Positions 1 through 19,856 are shown, numbered from the stretch's first letter. The stretch is 64,000 nt of DNA from Dickeya oryzae (GCF_009372235.1 NZ_SULL01000021.1:1-64000), one strand, 5' to 3'. Notes: generated by a model from the sequence alone, not told the origin. Made by a program: numbers and translations.

Positions 1-8057
<8,057 letters not shown>

Positions 8058-8077
8058 ATGAATTAGTCCCTATATAA

Positions 8078-8225
8078 TCTGACACATCCTTTTGAAAGAT
8101 TCAGAGTTACCTGTTTTGATAAAGGTGCAGGAACGTAAATCAAAACAAAAAGCGGTAACGCTCGTGTTGCATACTAACAATCTCATTATTAAATACAACG
8201 TAGGTTTATTAAATATGACGGAATA
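8078..8225 (+). mobile_element. Decayed left end of an IS481-like element
   Basis: From ATCTGACACATCC onward this stretch aligns base by base with 11862-12000, sharing CTGACACAT, AGAGTTACC, GTTTTGATA, CATACTA and CAATCTC. At 11886 the same sequence leads into an IS481-family transposase N-terminus. Here the reading frame is ruined by small indels and AT drift. The remnant begins about 20 bp upstream of the NRPS start codon, so the NRPS promoter must lie in or beyond it. Confidence 0.6.
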
Positions 8226-8968
8226 ATTAGAAGGATGTTAGAGGGCTCTCATAGAATAAAGGGTAACACACGTGATTTTAGCGAAATACTCTCTGCGATT
8301 GTGAGGGTGCTTGTGGTGATATGACCTCGAAATCTCAATTCGATATTTGATATGGCATCACGTTTGTAATGAGTGTGTTTTATGACCAAATGAATAATTC
8401 TGTTTTTGTGTAAGTTTATTTGATGATTTTTTATAAATCTTCATGTTTTGTTTTTATTTGTATTTTTAAAATCAAATATTCCAGATGGGAATAAGATTTT
8501 TGAAAGTATTTCAATTGATGTAATTCACTCTGTAATTAAGACGGGGGTAGAGAGTTATTTAAAATGGGCTGGTTAACTTATTTTTTATTTTGCTTTGATG
8601 ACTAATAGCAGATAGATTGTCATAACCTGACCCAAATCCGACCACCACATTCTTCCGATGCAGAGGGAAAACTGAAAATGTCCACTGCTTTGTGCTAAGA
8701 AAACTCTAATGCAGTCCACCAGACATATCTAAATTTCTAGTCGAGCAGAGAAAAGTGAATGGTTCGGTTTACCGGGATACTTACATGTTCCCATCCTGTT
8801 ATTAGTGTTTTCGATGGGGGTGAGCCACATTATTACGCGTAGCGCGGTCAAAAATTGATTTTTGCATTATAAATACAAGTTTATTTTTTTTAGCTTATTG
8901 ATTTATATAAGAAGATGGCGAAATCAGGTGGCGCCTTAGAGGACGTCATCGTTTTGGCAGCACCTGTA
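8226..8968. other. AT-rich intergenic region, no gene recognised
   Basis: About 740 bp of AT-rich sequence between the IS remnant upstream of the NRPS gene and the TetR gene. No reading frame with coding character and no RNA gene was recognised. It probably holds the NRPS promoter. The stretch 8630-8860 is less AT-rich and may be older mobile-element debris, but no family could be named. Confidence 0.5.
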
Positions 8969-9511
8969 TCAGGTAAGCAATATGGCGATGATATCATCAT
9001 GGACCTCCTGCCATTCCTGGTCGCTGAAGGCGTAAAACCCAAAGCCTTTTAGGGTAAATGCGCCTTCTGTTGCCAGCAATGCAAGCCTCAGACGACGACC
9101 CGCCTGCGTGGAAGTATCGAACATCGCGAACAGATCTTGGTAGAAGGCATTGGCTTCGGCCAGGGATACGGGGGCCCGCATAAAGCTCGCCATCAGGGCG
9201 ACAGCGCGCGTAATCACTTCAGCATCTTCACTCCGGTTGGCCTCGATATAGGCATGAATGCGGGTTTCTGGACTGTCACCCCGCATCGCCAGAAACTCCT
9301 CAACAATGCGATCGTAATTGGCCATGACTCGGCGCAACATTGCATCAATTAACTCATCCTTGGTGGCAAAGGCATAAAGTACTCCCCCCTTGCTGACACC
9401 GGCCTGTCTGGCCACGGCATCAAAAGTCAGGTTACCGGCGCCAACGCTTAGAACCACCGCTTCGGCAGCGTTAAGCAATAACTCTCGATCTATTGTTTTA
9501 TGTCGGCCCAT
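8969..9511 (-). CDS. TetR-family repressor, SmvR-like
   Basis: About 180 residues, the usual TetR length. The N-terminal helix-turn-helix is clear (LTFDAVARQAGVSKGGVLYA, then F and K of the conserved YxxFxxK segment); the C-terminal ligand domain is unassigned. ATG 9511 is preferred over GTG 9514, one codon upstream, because the GGGGAG ribosome site is then better spaced. It is divergent from an SmvA-type pump 90 bp away, the arrangement of smvR-smvA in other enterobacteria, so it is inferred to repress the pump and itself in response to cationic biocides or dyes. Confidence 0.8.
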   Translation of the reverse strand: MGRHKTIDRELLLNAAEAVVLSVGAGNLTFDAVARQAGVSKGGVLYAFATKDELIDAMLRRVMANYDRIVEEFLAMRGDSPETRIHAYIEANRSEDAEVITRAVALMASFMRAPVSLAEANAFYQDLFAMFDTSTQAGRRLRLALLATEGAFTLKGFGFYAFSDQEWQEVHDDIIAILLT

Positions 9512-9529
9512 CACTCTCCCCTTTTAAAA

Positions 9530-9541
9530 CCGTCTGGACGG
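9530..9541. promoter_or_regulatory. Candidate TetR operator, CCGTC-TG-GACGG
   Basis: A 12-bp inverted repeat with 5-bp arms and a 2-bp centre lies between the divergent TetR and MFS genes, close to the TetR start. Its position suits control of both genes. Assignment is by position and symmetry only. Confidence 0.4.
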
Positions 9542-9601
9542 ATATATATTACTGACCCGTGTATTTCAGTGCAATTGTTCTCAGCGCACAGAGGTTTTTA
9601 G

Positions 9602-11104
9602 ATGCTGTCCCTTCGACATCGCTGGTTAGTCTTGCTATCGGTGCTTCTGGCATTTTTGCCCATCATCATAGACATGACCATTCTGCACATCGCAGTGCCT
9701 TCTGTTACCCTGGCATTAAGTGCCAGTGGAACCGAGGTGTTGTGGATCATTGATATCTATCCTCTCATCATGTCCGGGTTACTGGTTCCCATGGGGACAT
9801 TATCAGATAGGGTTGGTCATCGACGTATGCTGCTGATAGGCCTGTTCGTATTTATGCTCGCCTCGCTAGCTGCCGCTTTCTCACCCACGGCAGGTTTCCT
9901 GATTGCTGCACGCCTTCTGCTTGCGGTGGGGGGCGCGATGGTGATGCCTAATGTGCTCGCTATCATCCGACATACTTTCGATGATCCCAAAGAGCGGGGT
10001 ATTGCTCTGGGGCTCTGGGGGACTGTTGGGTCGGCTGGTGCTGCACTTGGCCCGCTCGGAGGAGGCGCGTTACTCGAACATTTCTGGTGGGGGTCGGTGT
10101 TTCTGATCAACGTGCCAGTCATTCTGATTGTCCTGCCACTGGCTTATTTAAGCTTGCCGCATCACAGGCCAACGGTAAGAGGACAGTGGGCTATCAGACA
10201 GGCTCTGGTTCTGATTGCGGGCCTGATAGCCACTGTCTACGCTGTAAAATCCGGGTTCAAGGCTGAAGCCTCTTTGCTTATCACCTGCCTGATATTAGCG
10301 GTAGGACTGGGCCTGCTCACCTGGTTTGCCCGTCAGCAGCTTTCCAGCGTCGACCCAATGCTGGATCTCTCCTTATTCAGTAAGCCAGCTATCTGTGTTG
10401 GTATCATCATGGCATTGGTTGCCAGCGGCGCGCTGACAGGCGTGGAATTGACACTTGCTCAGGAACTGCAATTCGTGGTGGGTTACTCCCCGTTACAGGC
10501 GGGTCTCTTTATGGTGCCGCTCGCTATTGGCTCAGGACTGGGGGGCCCATTGGCGGGTTATACGACAGTACTGTTTGGACTTCGCAATGTAGCCTCCGCC
10601 TCCCTATTGGCGGCGGCGATGTGCCTCGCAGGGCTCAGCATAAGCGATTTCTACCACTTGACTATTTCCACTATCACGTTGCTGACGGTATTGGGTATGG
10701 CACTCGGCATCGGTCTGACTGCGTCATCTATTGCCATCATGAATAGTGCGCCACCGGACAAGGCTGGTGCGACCGGTTCGCTGGAAGTGACAGGCTATGA
10801 ACTTGGTGCCGGACTTGGGATCACTTTCTTTGGTGTGCTCCTTTCCATGGCTTACGAAAAGACCATCAATTTGCCCGCTGATTTGCCAATCGGCTTTCAC
10901 GCCAGGGCGGCCAGTTCCATCAGCGATACGATGGTTGTGGCGGAGCACCTGGGGGAAACCGGTATTGCTTTAGCACAGGCTGGACGTGTCGCATTTTCCA
11001 GTTCACATAGTGTTGTTTTGTTGACGGCAGCAAGCATGATAATGCTGCTGGCTGCGGTAGCGTTCGTCACATTGAAACACTATCAGAAACCCGAACACGG
11101 TTAG
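9602..11104 (+). CDS. smvA: MFS drug efflux transporter, DHA2 family, SmvA-like
   Basis: 500 residues, matching the length of SmvA (about 495) and the 14-helix DHA2 subfamily. Shared features include the N-terminal D in TM1 (IIIDMTILHIAVPS), the WIIDIYPLIMSG segment, the loop 2-3 motif GTLSDRVGHRR, the helix 5 region GALGPLGGGALLEHFWWGSVFLINVP and a conserved ELGAGLGI helix near residue 400. SmvA proteins export quaternary cations such as methyl viologen, acriflavine and some disinfectants. The exact substrate here is not known. It is divergent from the SmvR-like TetR gene. Confidence 0.8.
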   Translation: MLSLRHRWLVLLSVLLAFLPIIIDMTILHIAVPSVTLALSASGTEVLWIIDIYPLIMSGLLVPMGTLSDRVGHRRMLLIGLFVFMLASLAAAFSPTAGFLIAARLLLAVGGAMVMPNVLAIIRHTFDDPKERGIALGLWGTVGSAGAALGPLGGGALLEHFWWGSVFLINVPVILIVLPLAYLSLPHHRPTVRGQWAIRQALVLIAGLIATVYAVKSGFKAEASLLITCLILAVGLGLLTWFARQQLSSVDPMLDLSLFSKPAICVGIIMALVASGALTGVELTLAQELQFVVGYSPLQAGLFMVPLAIGSGLGGPLAGYTTVLFGLRNVASASLLAAAMCLAGLSISDFYHLTISTITLLTVLGMALGIGLTASSIAIMNSAPPDKAGATGSLEVTGYELGAGLGITFFGVLLSMAYEKTINLPADLPIGFHARAASSISDTMVVAEHLGETGIALAQAGRVAFSSSHSVVLLTAASMIMLLAAVAFVTLKHYQKPEHG

Positions 11105-11240
11105 CCTCCTCCAAAGCAAGGAGCTTGAGCGTTGCTGTTATTCCGCTATCATTCGCCATTCATAAATGGATCGATAGAACCTTTAAGGCAAATTTTTATT
11201 GTCTCATGAAATGAGATCTATTTTGTTAAGGCGATAGTTC

Positions 11241-11768
11241 ATGAAAGAAATCAGGTTGATTCCTGTAACTGAAAGTGAAAAAGTTAGGCTTTTCAGGGAT
11301 GTGCAAAATTCTTTTCAAAGCGGGTTTGAAGCGGTTTTTGGAGAGTGTGCGGGCACTATTCTTCCAGAGCAAGATATAGAATATTCTTTTTCCGCCCCTA
11401 ATGCTGAGTCTTATTTTGCGATTCTTGATGGTGAAGTCGTCGGTGGCGCTATTATTACCGTAAACAAAAAGAGTGGTATCAACCATCTTGATTTTCTCTA
11501 TGTCAACGCCGGATGTCAAAACCACGGTGTTGGTATGGGGATCTGGAAGAATATTGAGCGTCTTCATCCAGAGACAAAAGTATGGGAAACGCATACCCCC
11601 TATTTTGACAAAAGGAATATCCATTTTTATATAAATAAGTTGGGTTTTCATATTGTTGAATTCTACAACGCAAGACATAAAGATCCGAATTATAAGGATG
11701 TAGCGGTAGAAGAGACGCGTGGAGATATTGACGAGGATCTTTTTCGTTTTGAAAAAGTGATGAGATAA
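11241..11768 (+). CDS. GNAT-family N-acetyltransferase
   Basis: 175 residues. The acetyl-CoA binding motif A is visible as QNHGVGMGIW near residue 93, after the central strand HLDFLYVN. The C-terminal part has the typical FYINKLGFHIVEFY strand-helix-strand. The substrate cannot be predicted. The coding sequence is more AT-rich than the core genes nearby and lies between two IS481-type remnants, which suggests recent acquisition. Confidence 0.8.
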   Translation: MKEIRLIPVTESEKVRLFRDVQNSFQSGFEAVFGECAGTILPEQDIEYSFSAPNAESYFAILDGEVVGGAIITVNKKSGINHLDFLYVNAGCQNHGVGMGIWKNIERLHPETKVWETHTPYFDKRNIHFYINKLGFHIVEFYNARHKDPNYKDVAVEETRGDIDEDLFRFEKVMR

Positions 11769-11861
11769 AAATAATTATACGGTTGGTGAATCGGGAAATG
11801 AACAAGTCGATATTTGGACTGACCTTGCCCTACATTGTATATGCTGTATTAGTCGTGACGA

Positions 11862-12074
11862 GATCTGACACATGGCCTTGAGAGGTTGAGAGTTACCGGT
11901 TTTGATAGGGGTATCGAAGCCTTATACAAAACACAAGGTAACTCTCATACTACCAATCTCGTTGTCAAACACAAAGCTGGTTTGCTCAACCTCGCTGAAG
12001 AGCTCAGCAACGTATCTAAAGTCTGCAAAATCATGGGCGTTTCACGGGATACGTCTTATCGTTATCGCGATTAA
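11862..12074 (+). pseudogene. IS481-family transposase, N-terminal remnant
   Basis: Begins with the CTGACACAT end and, from about 11960, encodes an IS481-type N-terminus (NLVVKHKAGLLNLAEELSNV, then SKVCKIMGVSRDTSYRYRD), the helix-turn-helix that precedes the DDE domain. The frame stops at 12074 and no catalytic domain follows. The 5' 140 bp match the more decayed copy at 8078-8225. Confidence 0.75.
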
Positions 12075-12195
12075 CTGGTAACACAGTGAGGCTCAGGCTG
12101 AGGCGGCATGTAGCGACGCGAGTACCAACAACCTTAACCCCATAGTGGAATGAATATGTCTCTGGTTTGGAGGCGAACCAATATTGTTTATGGGA

Positions 12196-12840
12196 CTATC
12201 GCCCAGACCGTGATATGCATTTGTCTGATGACGGTTCCACAGCACTGATGGCCTCGATGATTTCGTGCAGGTGTTCCACCACAGTCAGGTCTTGGGCTGC
12301 CGTCATTGTCGCCTGCGACGGGCGAACCAGGAAGCCGTTGTGCGCAAGGCGCAGCATGGCAAGATCGTTGAAGGCGTCACCTGCGGCTAGAACGTGGCAA
12401 CCCTGCTCCAGTAAGCGGGATATGTGTTCCTCCTTGCCATTTCGATCAGCCCATGCACATCCGGTTATCCAGCCGTCCGCATCTGTCTCCAGCGAGTGGC
12501 AGAACGACTCTGGTGAGCCAAGAGCATCAAGTAATGTGCCAGCCAGTTCGTAAAAACAATCCGAGACTATGTGGACCCGGTAGCCTCGTTGTTGAGTGAG
12601 TTGTTGGAGGAATACAACCGCATCGGGATAAGTCTGGGTTTTCGCGATCATCGCTTGCACGTCCGGCAGGCGTAGGCCGTTTTTTCGGAGATGCTCGATA
12701 CGCAAGCGCATCAGTGCGGGGTAGTCGGGTTCCTCCCGCGTTGTGATGGACAGAGCTTCGATACCGCTGGCTTGCGCTATCTGTGGCCACAATTCTGGAA
12801 TCAGAACACCTTCGAGATCAATACAGGCAATTTTCATCAT
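12196..12840 (-). CDS. thrH: ThrH-like HAD phosphatase / phosphoserine-homoserine phosphotransferase
   Basis: About 214 residues and clearly similar to Pseudomonas ThrH: HAD motif I as CIDLEGVL, motif II as IVSDCFYE, motif IV as AAGDAFNDLAML, plus the shared ATTR/PDY segment near residue 40. ThrH dephosphorylates phosphoserine and can transfer the phosphate to homoserine. A start at ATG 12840 (or 12837) has the better ribosome site, GGAAGAGG; a longer form from 12855 would overlap the stop of the upstream exporter gene. It is the last gene of the run dioxygenase-exporter-thrH, so it may act on a hydroxy-amino-acid phosphate. That role is inference. Confidence 0.75.
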   Translation of the reverse strand: MMKIACIDLEGVLIPELWPQIAQASGIEALSITTREEPDYPALMRLRIEHLRKNGLRLPDVQAMIAKTQTYPDAVVFLQQLTQQRGYRVHIVSDCFYELAGTLLDALGSPESFCHSLETDADGWITGCAWADRNGKEEHISRLLEQGCHVLAAGDAFNDLAMLRLAHNGFLVRPSQATMTAAQDLTVVEHLHEIIEAISAVEPSSDKCISRSGR

Positions 12841-12854
12841 ATCCTCTTCCTTCA

Positions 12855-13472
12855 TCAGGCGCTGACATTTGTAAAAGCCAGGGATGTACCGAGCACGATC
12901 AGGGCAACGCCGATGAACTTGTCGACAGTAAGCTGGTGTTCGAGCAAACGACGGCGCATGGCTGGCGCTGCGAAGAACAGTGCAACGATGCTGAACCAGA
13001 TCCAGTGAGATACCGACATGAACAGGCCGTAGGCGAAGTTGTGGCTCATCGGACTGTCCGCATGGACAACCTGGGTATAGGTCGCGACAACGAAAAGCAT
13101 CGTTTTTGGATTGAGTGCGTTGGTCAGGAAGCCCATGCGGAAAGCCGCCAATGTAGATGGCGCAGAACCGGAGGCCTCTCCGAGTTTGAGCACTGCTTTG
13201 TTGGTCAGCGATTTGTACCCGAGGTAGATCAGGTAAGAGGCACCCAGTACCTTCATTGTCATGAACAGCAGGGGCGAGTTGACGATGACTACGGCGATAC
13301 CCAGTACCGTATACATCACATGGATCTGTACGCCGCAGGCAATACCAAACGCAGAAATTAGGCCGGTGCGTGCTCCGAAGGCATAACTGTTTCGGGTGAT
13401 CATCGCGAAATCGGGACCGGGACTGATAACGGCCAGAATTGTGATGGTGGCTACTGCAATCAGTTCGTTCAT
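12855..13472 (-). CDS. RhtB/LysE-family amino-acid exporter
   Basis: About 205 residues from ATG 13472, preceded by GGAG. The family signature ISPGPDF is in the first helix, and about six hydrophobic segments follow, with LNPKTMLF near the middle. RhtB/LysE proteins export amino acids such as homoserine, threonine or lysine across the inner membrane. It is the middle gene of a minus-strand run with an amino-acid hydroxylase and ThrH. Export of the hydroxylated product is the simplest reading. Confidence 0.85.
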   Translation of the reverse strand: MNELIAVATITILAVISPGPDFAMITRNSYAFGARTGLISAFGIACGVQIHVMYTVLGIAVVIVNSPLLFMTMKVLGASYLIYLGYKSLTNKAVLKLGEASGSAPSTLAAFRMGFLTNALNPKTMLFVVATYTQVVHADSPMSHNFAYGLFMSVSHWIWFSIVALFFAAPAMRRRLLEHQLTVDKFIGVALIVLGTSLAFTNVSA

Positions 13473-13528
13473 TGTTTTAAAACTCCATTCAAATGTTGTG
13501 GAACGATCGGGTCGCTCCACAGACGGTG

Positions 13529-14305
13529 TCAGCGCTTGTTGAAGGTGATGACGAGGACATCGCGATAACCCTGTTGGGTGGGATCGCTTGCAAGGATTGG
13601 CGTCACTCCATGCATGGTGCGTTCGTCGTTGACGATAGCAGCGTCGAGAGGGACTGACAGCGTGTAGCGGGCGAGCTTCTGGCGATCTCTGTCGTAGATG
13701 CCCGTTTCGCCATTCAGTACGTTGACGCGGTTGACCAGCATCATGAATACGAAGCTTACACCGTCACGGTGTATTCCTTCTGGAGTGGGCAATGCTTCCG
13801 CACTGGTAGCGACGATCCGGAATTGATGAACCTCAATATGCCAATCGTAGAAAGGCGCCAGGTTGTTAAATGTGGCTCGGCACAGTTCCAGCGCCGACAT
13901 CAAAATCCTCCCTGAAGCAATCGACGGCTCAATGGGGGCGAAATGTCGGGCAACACCGCCGTTAAGGGTGTTGTATGTGACACTCTGATAGTGGGGTTGT
14001 GATGGTTCAATCTGGACGCCCGAGGTCGATGTGGCACTGTAGACCCCGTGGCGTCGAAACCGATACGTCCCACCGTCTTTCATGAACTTGTCTTGTTCCA
14101 GTCGGTTCCAGCTCTCTTGGAATTCGGTCCAGTCGTCCAGCATGTCTTCATCCTCAGCGGAGAGCAGCGACTGGGTCATTTCGGATGGCAGTATGATGTA
14201 GTCTTTTTTGGCGATGATTTTGCACAGATTGTTGATGCAATTATGACTTGCAGCCTGTTTCAATCTTGGCTCAACAATGTTCGTTTTAGACGATAATATC
14301 TCCAT
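13529..14305 (-). CDS. 2-oxoglutarate/Fe(II) amino-acid dioxygenase (PF10014-type, isoleucine dioxygenase-like)
   Basis: 258 residues. The iron-binding facial triad is visible: His179-Arg-Asp181 in EGIHRDGVSF and His232 in TMHGVTPI, with Arg248 (GYRDVLVITFN) placed to bind 2-oxoglutarate. The pattern fits the family containing L-isoleucine 4-dioxygenase of Bacillus thuringiensis and related free L-amino-acid hydroxylases. The substrate is unknown. It is the first gene of the run with an RhtB exporter and ThrH, divergent from a LysR regulator gene with about 120 bp between them. Confidence 0.8.
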   Translation of the reverse strand: MEILSSKTNIVEPRLKQAASHNCINNLCKIIAKKDYIILPSEMTQSLLSAEDEDMLDDWTEFQESWNRLEQDKFMKDGGTYRFRRHGVYSATSTSGVQIEPSQPHYQSVTYNTLNGGVARHFAPIEPSIASGRILMSALELCRATFNNLAPFYDWHIEVHQFRIVATSAEALPTPEGIHRDGVSFVFMMLVNRVNVLNGETGIYDRDRQKLARYTLSVPLDAAIVNDERTMHGVTPILASDPTQQGYRDVLVITFNKR

Positions 14306-14427
14306 TTATTACCCCAATATTTATTTTTTCGTTTGTTTTTGTGCAGTTGAGATTAAATTATTGGGTTCTTGCATCGGAGAGAAAAGCGATTTATCTTGAA
14401 GGAAATCTGTCAAATTTCGTCGTGGAT

Positions 14428-15339
14428 ATGAAACTTCCGTCGTTGGCCTCATTCCGCTTTTTCGAAGCGGCAGCTCAAACCGGCAGCTTTGTGAAAGCGG
14501 CTGAACAACTGCATGTGACACATGGCGCCGTCAGTCGGCAGGTGCGGCTTTTGGAAGAGGCTCTGGGTGTCGAGTTGTTCGAACGACGTAACAGGGCGAT
14601 TTTCCTGAACGCAGCCGGGCGCTTATTACATGCGACGACTACCTCGGTGTTTGAGCAACTCGAAGGTGCCGTGTATCGATTGCAGCAGTCGGCGCGGGAA
14701 GATGTGATTGTGCTGTCCTGTGAGCCGACCATCGCCATGAAATGGCTGATTCCCCGACTTCCCGCGTTTCATAGTGCAAACCCTGATATTAACCTACATC
14801 TTGTGGCTGCCGGTGGACCGATTGATTTCGCCAGGTCCGGTGTCGATATGGCACTACGTCGCGATGACTTCCATTGGGATCAGGATGTTCATGCCGAGAA
14901 AATCTGTGATGAGTGGATGGGGCCGGTAACCCGTGCAAAGGAGAGATCCAAAGTGTGCTTTGACGGTGTGCGATTGCTGCACTCTGGAACGCGGCCGAAA
15001 GCATGGTCGGACTGGCAACGCTTGTCGGGTGTTTCAATGAAAGGCAGCATCCGCGTGGACTACGAACATTTCTACCTGTGTGTTCAGGCGGCGGCATCTG
15101 GCTTAGGGATGGCTATGGTTTCGTTCCTGATGGTGCAGGACGAACTGGAAAGTGGGCAGCTATATGCTCCTTACGGTTTTATTCGCGATGGTTCCAGCTA
15201 TTGTCTGCTGTCGCCAAAGGCCCTGGGTCAGAACGAAAAGTGTGTACGGTTCAAAAAATGGCTCATGGCTGAGGCAGCGTCAAGCCTCTCGGTGGAATTG
15301 CCCCTATATTCCCAGACTGAAAACCACAACCTCGATTAG
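14428..15339 (+). CDS. LysR-family regulator, GcvA-like
   Basis: About 303 residues from ATG 14428 (MKLPSLASFRFFEAAAQTGS), the normal LysR length; the frame is open 29 codons further upstream but that part has no family likeness. The winged helix shows the GcvA-type AAEQLHVTHGAVSRQVRLLE. The gene is divergent from the hydroxylase gene and so is the likely activator of the hydroxylase-exporter-thrH cassette. The inducer is unknown. Confidence 0.85.
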   Translation: MKLPSLASFRFFEAAAQTGSFVKAAEQLHVTHGAVSRQVRLLEEALGVELFERRNRAIFLNAAGRLLHATTTSVFEQLEGAVYRLQQSAREDVIVLSCEPTIAMKWLIPRLPAFHSANPDINLHLVAAGGPIDFARSGVDMALRRDDFHWDQDVHAEKICDEWMGPVTRAKERSKVCFDGVRLLHSGTRPKAWSDWQRLSGVSMKGSIRVDYEHFYLCVQAAASGLGMAMVSFLMVQDELESGQLYAPYGFIRDGSSYCLLSPKALGQNEKCVRFKKWLMAEAASSLSVELPLYSQTENHNLD

Positions 15340-15550
15340 CGCTGTGTCCACAATAGCTGGGTAGGATCAGTGTTGCTGACACATCCCGCAAACGGCATTT
15401 TTACACCGCTGATTGCTGTAAACAACGGCCCAGGTATGGCGGCTGACGATGACGTTTGCAGGACGGAAACGGTAGCCGGGCCTGTTTTTGGTGTTATGGT
15501 AAGTGTATTATGCCGTGTAATGCACACGTATCTCATATGGGAGAGCAATC

Positions 15551-15787
15551 ATGACCGCGAAACAACGCAACACGCAGAGCGTGACCATGACGGTAGAGCG
15601 TGCCTTACTGGTCCGGGCGCGTGAAGCGGGCATTAACCTGAGTGCCACCCTGACAACCGCACTGGATGCGGAGCTTCGCCGTTATGAAGCGAACAAATGG
15701 CAGGAAGAGAACAGGGAAGCCATTGACGCATTAAATCGTTTTCATGATGAGCACGGCTGTTTCAGTGACGAATACAGGACGTTTTAA
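15551..15787 (+). CDS. ccdA: CcdA-type antitoxin
   Basis: 78 residues. The N-terminus is a ribbon-helix-helix (QSVTMTVERALLVRAREAGI) and the C-terminus is the acidic toxin-wrapping tail ending ENREAIDALNRFHDEHG. It ends 2 bp before ccdB. The upstream 70 bp contain partly symmetric GTGTAATGCACAC-like sequence that may be the autoregulatory operator. Confidence 0.92.
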   Translation: MTAKQRNTQSVTMTVERALLVRAREAGINLSATLTTALDAELRRYEANKWQEENREAIDALNRFHDEHGCFSDEYRTF

Positions 15788-15789
15788 CC

Positions 15790-16104
15790 ATGCAATTCAC
15801 CGTATACGGTAATACCGGGAAAAGCGCCATTTACCCGCTGTTGCTCGATGTCACGAGCGATATTATTGGGCAGTTGAATCGTCGGATAGTGATCCCGTTG
15901 CTCCCTGTTGAAAAGTACCCGGCAGGCCGCCGACCGGATCGCCTTGTCCCCGTCGTCAGGCTGACGGACGGCAAAGAATACGCCGTAATGACGCACGAGC
16001 TGGCAAGTATCCCTGTGCAGGCGTTGGGTGCGGTGTTCTGTGATGCGTCGCAGTACCGTAATCAGGTAAAAGCCGCAATAGATTTCCTCATTGACGGCAT
16101 TTAA
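15790..16104 (+). CDS. ccdB: CcdB-type gyrase toxin with Asp at the Trp99 position
   Basis: 104 residues, full length. It keeps the family segments MQFTVYGN, SDIIGQLNRRIVIPLL and ASIPVQALG. In F-plasmid CcdB the last three residues, Trp99-Gly100-Ile101, are required for poisoning GyrA. Here the protein ends Asp102-Gly103-Ile104, so Trp is replaced by Asp while Gly-Ile are kept. The toxin may therefore be weak, inactive or differently targeted. It lies between the LysR gene and tRNA-Asn, a typical chromosomal ccd setting. Confidence 0.9.
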   Translation: MQFTVYGNTGKSAIYPLLLDVTSDIIGQLNRRIVIPLLPVEKYPAGRRPDRLVPVVRLTDGKEYAVMTHELASIPVQALGAVFCDASQYRNQVKAAIDFLIDGI

Positions 16105-16228
16105 TCGTGGCTGTCGGGAGCCTGTTCCAGTTCGTCGTTAGTGCGGAACAGAAGCATCTCCCGGTTTTTGGCGTCAAGCGGAACTGGAATACCGTTCCTT
16201 ATCTGCGTCCTAACGCTAAATTAAAAGC

Positions 16229-16262
16229 AAAAAAGCAGATGCCTTTCGACATCTGCTTTTTC
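16229..16262 (-). terminator. Intrinsic terminator of tRNA-Asn (possibly bidirectional)
   Basis: A 12-bp stem, AAAAAGCAGATG with CATCTGCTTTTT, closes an 8-base loop. Read on the minus strand it lies just after the tRNA and ends in a T-run. Confidence 0.85.
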
Positions 16263-16268
16263 TAAATT

Positions 16269-16344
16269 TGGCTCCTCTGACTGGACTCGAACCAGTGACA
16301 TACGGATTAACAGTCCGCCGTTCTACCGACTGAACTACAGAGGA
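16269..16344 (-). tRNA. tRNA-Asn (anticodon GTT)
   Basis: 76 nt on the minus strand starting TCCTCTGTAGTTCAG and ending in an encoded CCA. The acceptor stem TCCTCTG/CAGAGGA, the GTT anticodon loop (GGACTGTTAATCC) and the T-loop GGTTCGAGTCC are all visible. The sequence is that of the standard enterobacterial tRNA-Asn. tRNA-Asn genes are common integration sites, but no second copy of its 3' end was noticed in the window. Confidence 0.97.
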
Positions 16345-16502
16345 ATCGTTTGAACGGGGCGCATAATAACGGGGTCCGTCGGCCATGTCAAAGGTGTAAA
16401 CCACATTTTTGATGCGTTTGGCGAGGGAATGCGCAATATGCCGTTTTTTTCACATGATTGCGGCGATAAAGCTGCATTTTCGTTGTGTGGTGATGGAAAA
16501 AC

Positions 16503-16538
16503 AGCGGGCTGACAGCAACAGAATGCTGCCAGCCCGCT
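16503..16538 (-). terminator. Terminator downstream of lacZ
   Basis: A long stem, AGCGGGCTG with CAGCCCGCT continued by CAGCA/TGCTG, followed on the minus strand by GTTTTTCC. It ends the lac transcript directly after lacZ, leaving no room for lacY or lacA. Confidence 0.85.
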
Positions 16539-16558
16539 AAGGCTAAGTGGGATAAAAA

Positions 16559-19833
<3,275 letters not shown>

Positions 19834-19856
19834 AAACCGGCATCCGCAGGGAGCGG

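Noticed and set aside
8078..12074. Composite transposon made of the two IS481-like copies
   Set aside because: Both copies are only left ends in the same orientation and no right ends or transposase are left, so a functional composite cannot be claimed.
16125..16189. Inverted repeat TTCCAGTTC...GAACTGGAA after ccdB
   Set aside because: 9-bp arms about 47 bp apart with no other structure; too weak to call an element or a terminator.
16269..16344. Integration of an island at tRNA-Asn
   Set aside because: No integrase gene and no second copy of the tRNA 3' end were noticed in the window.
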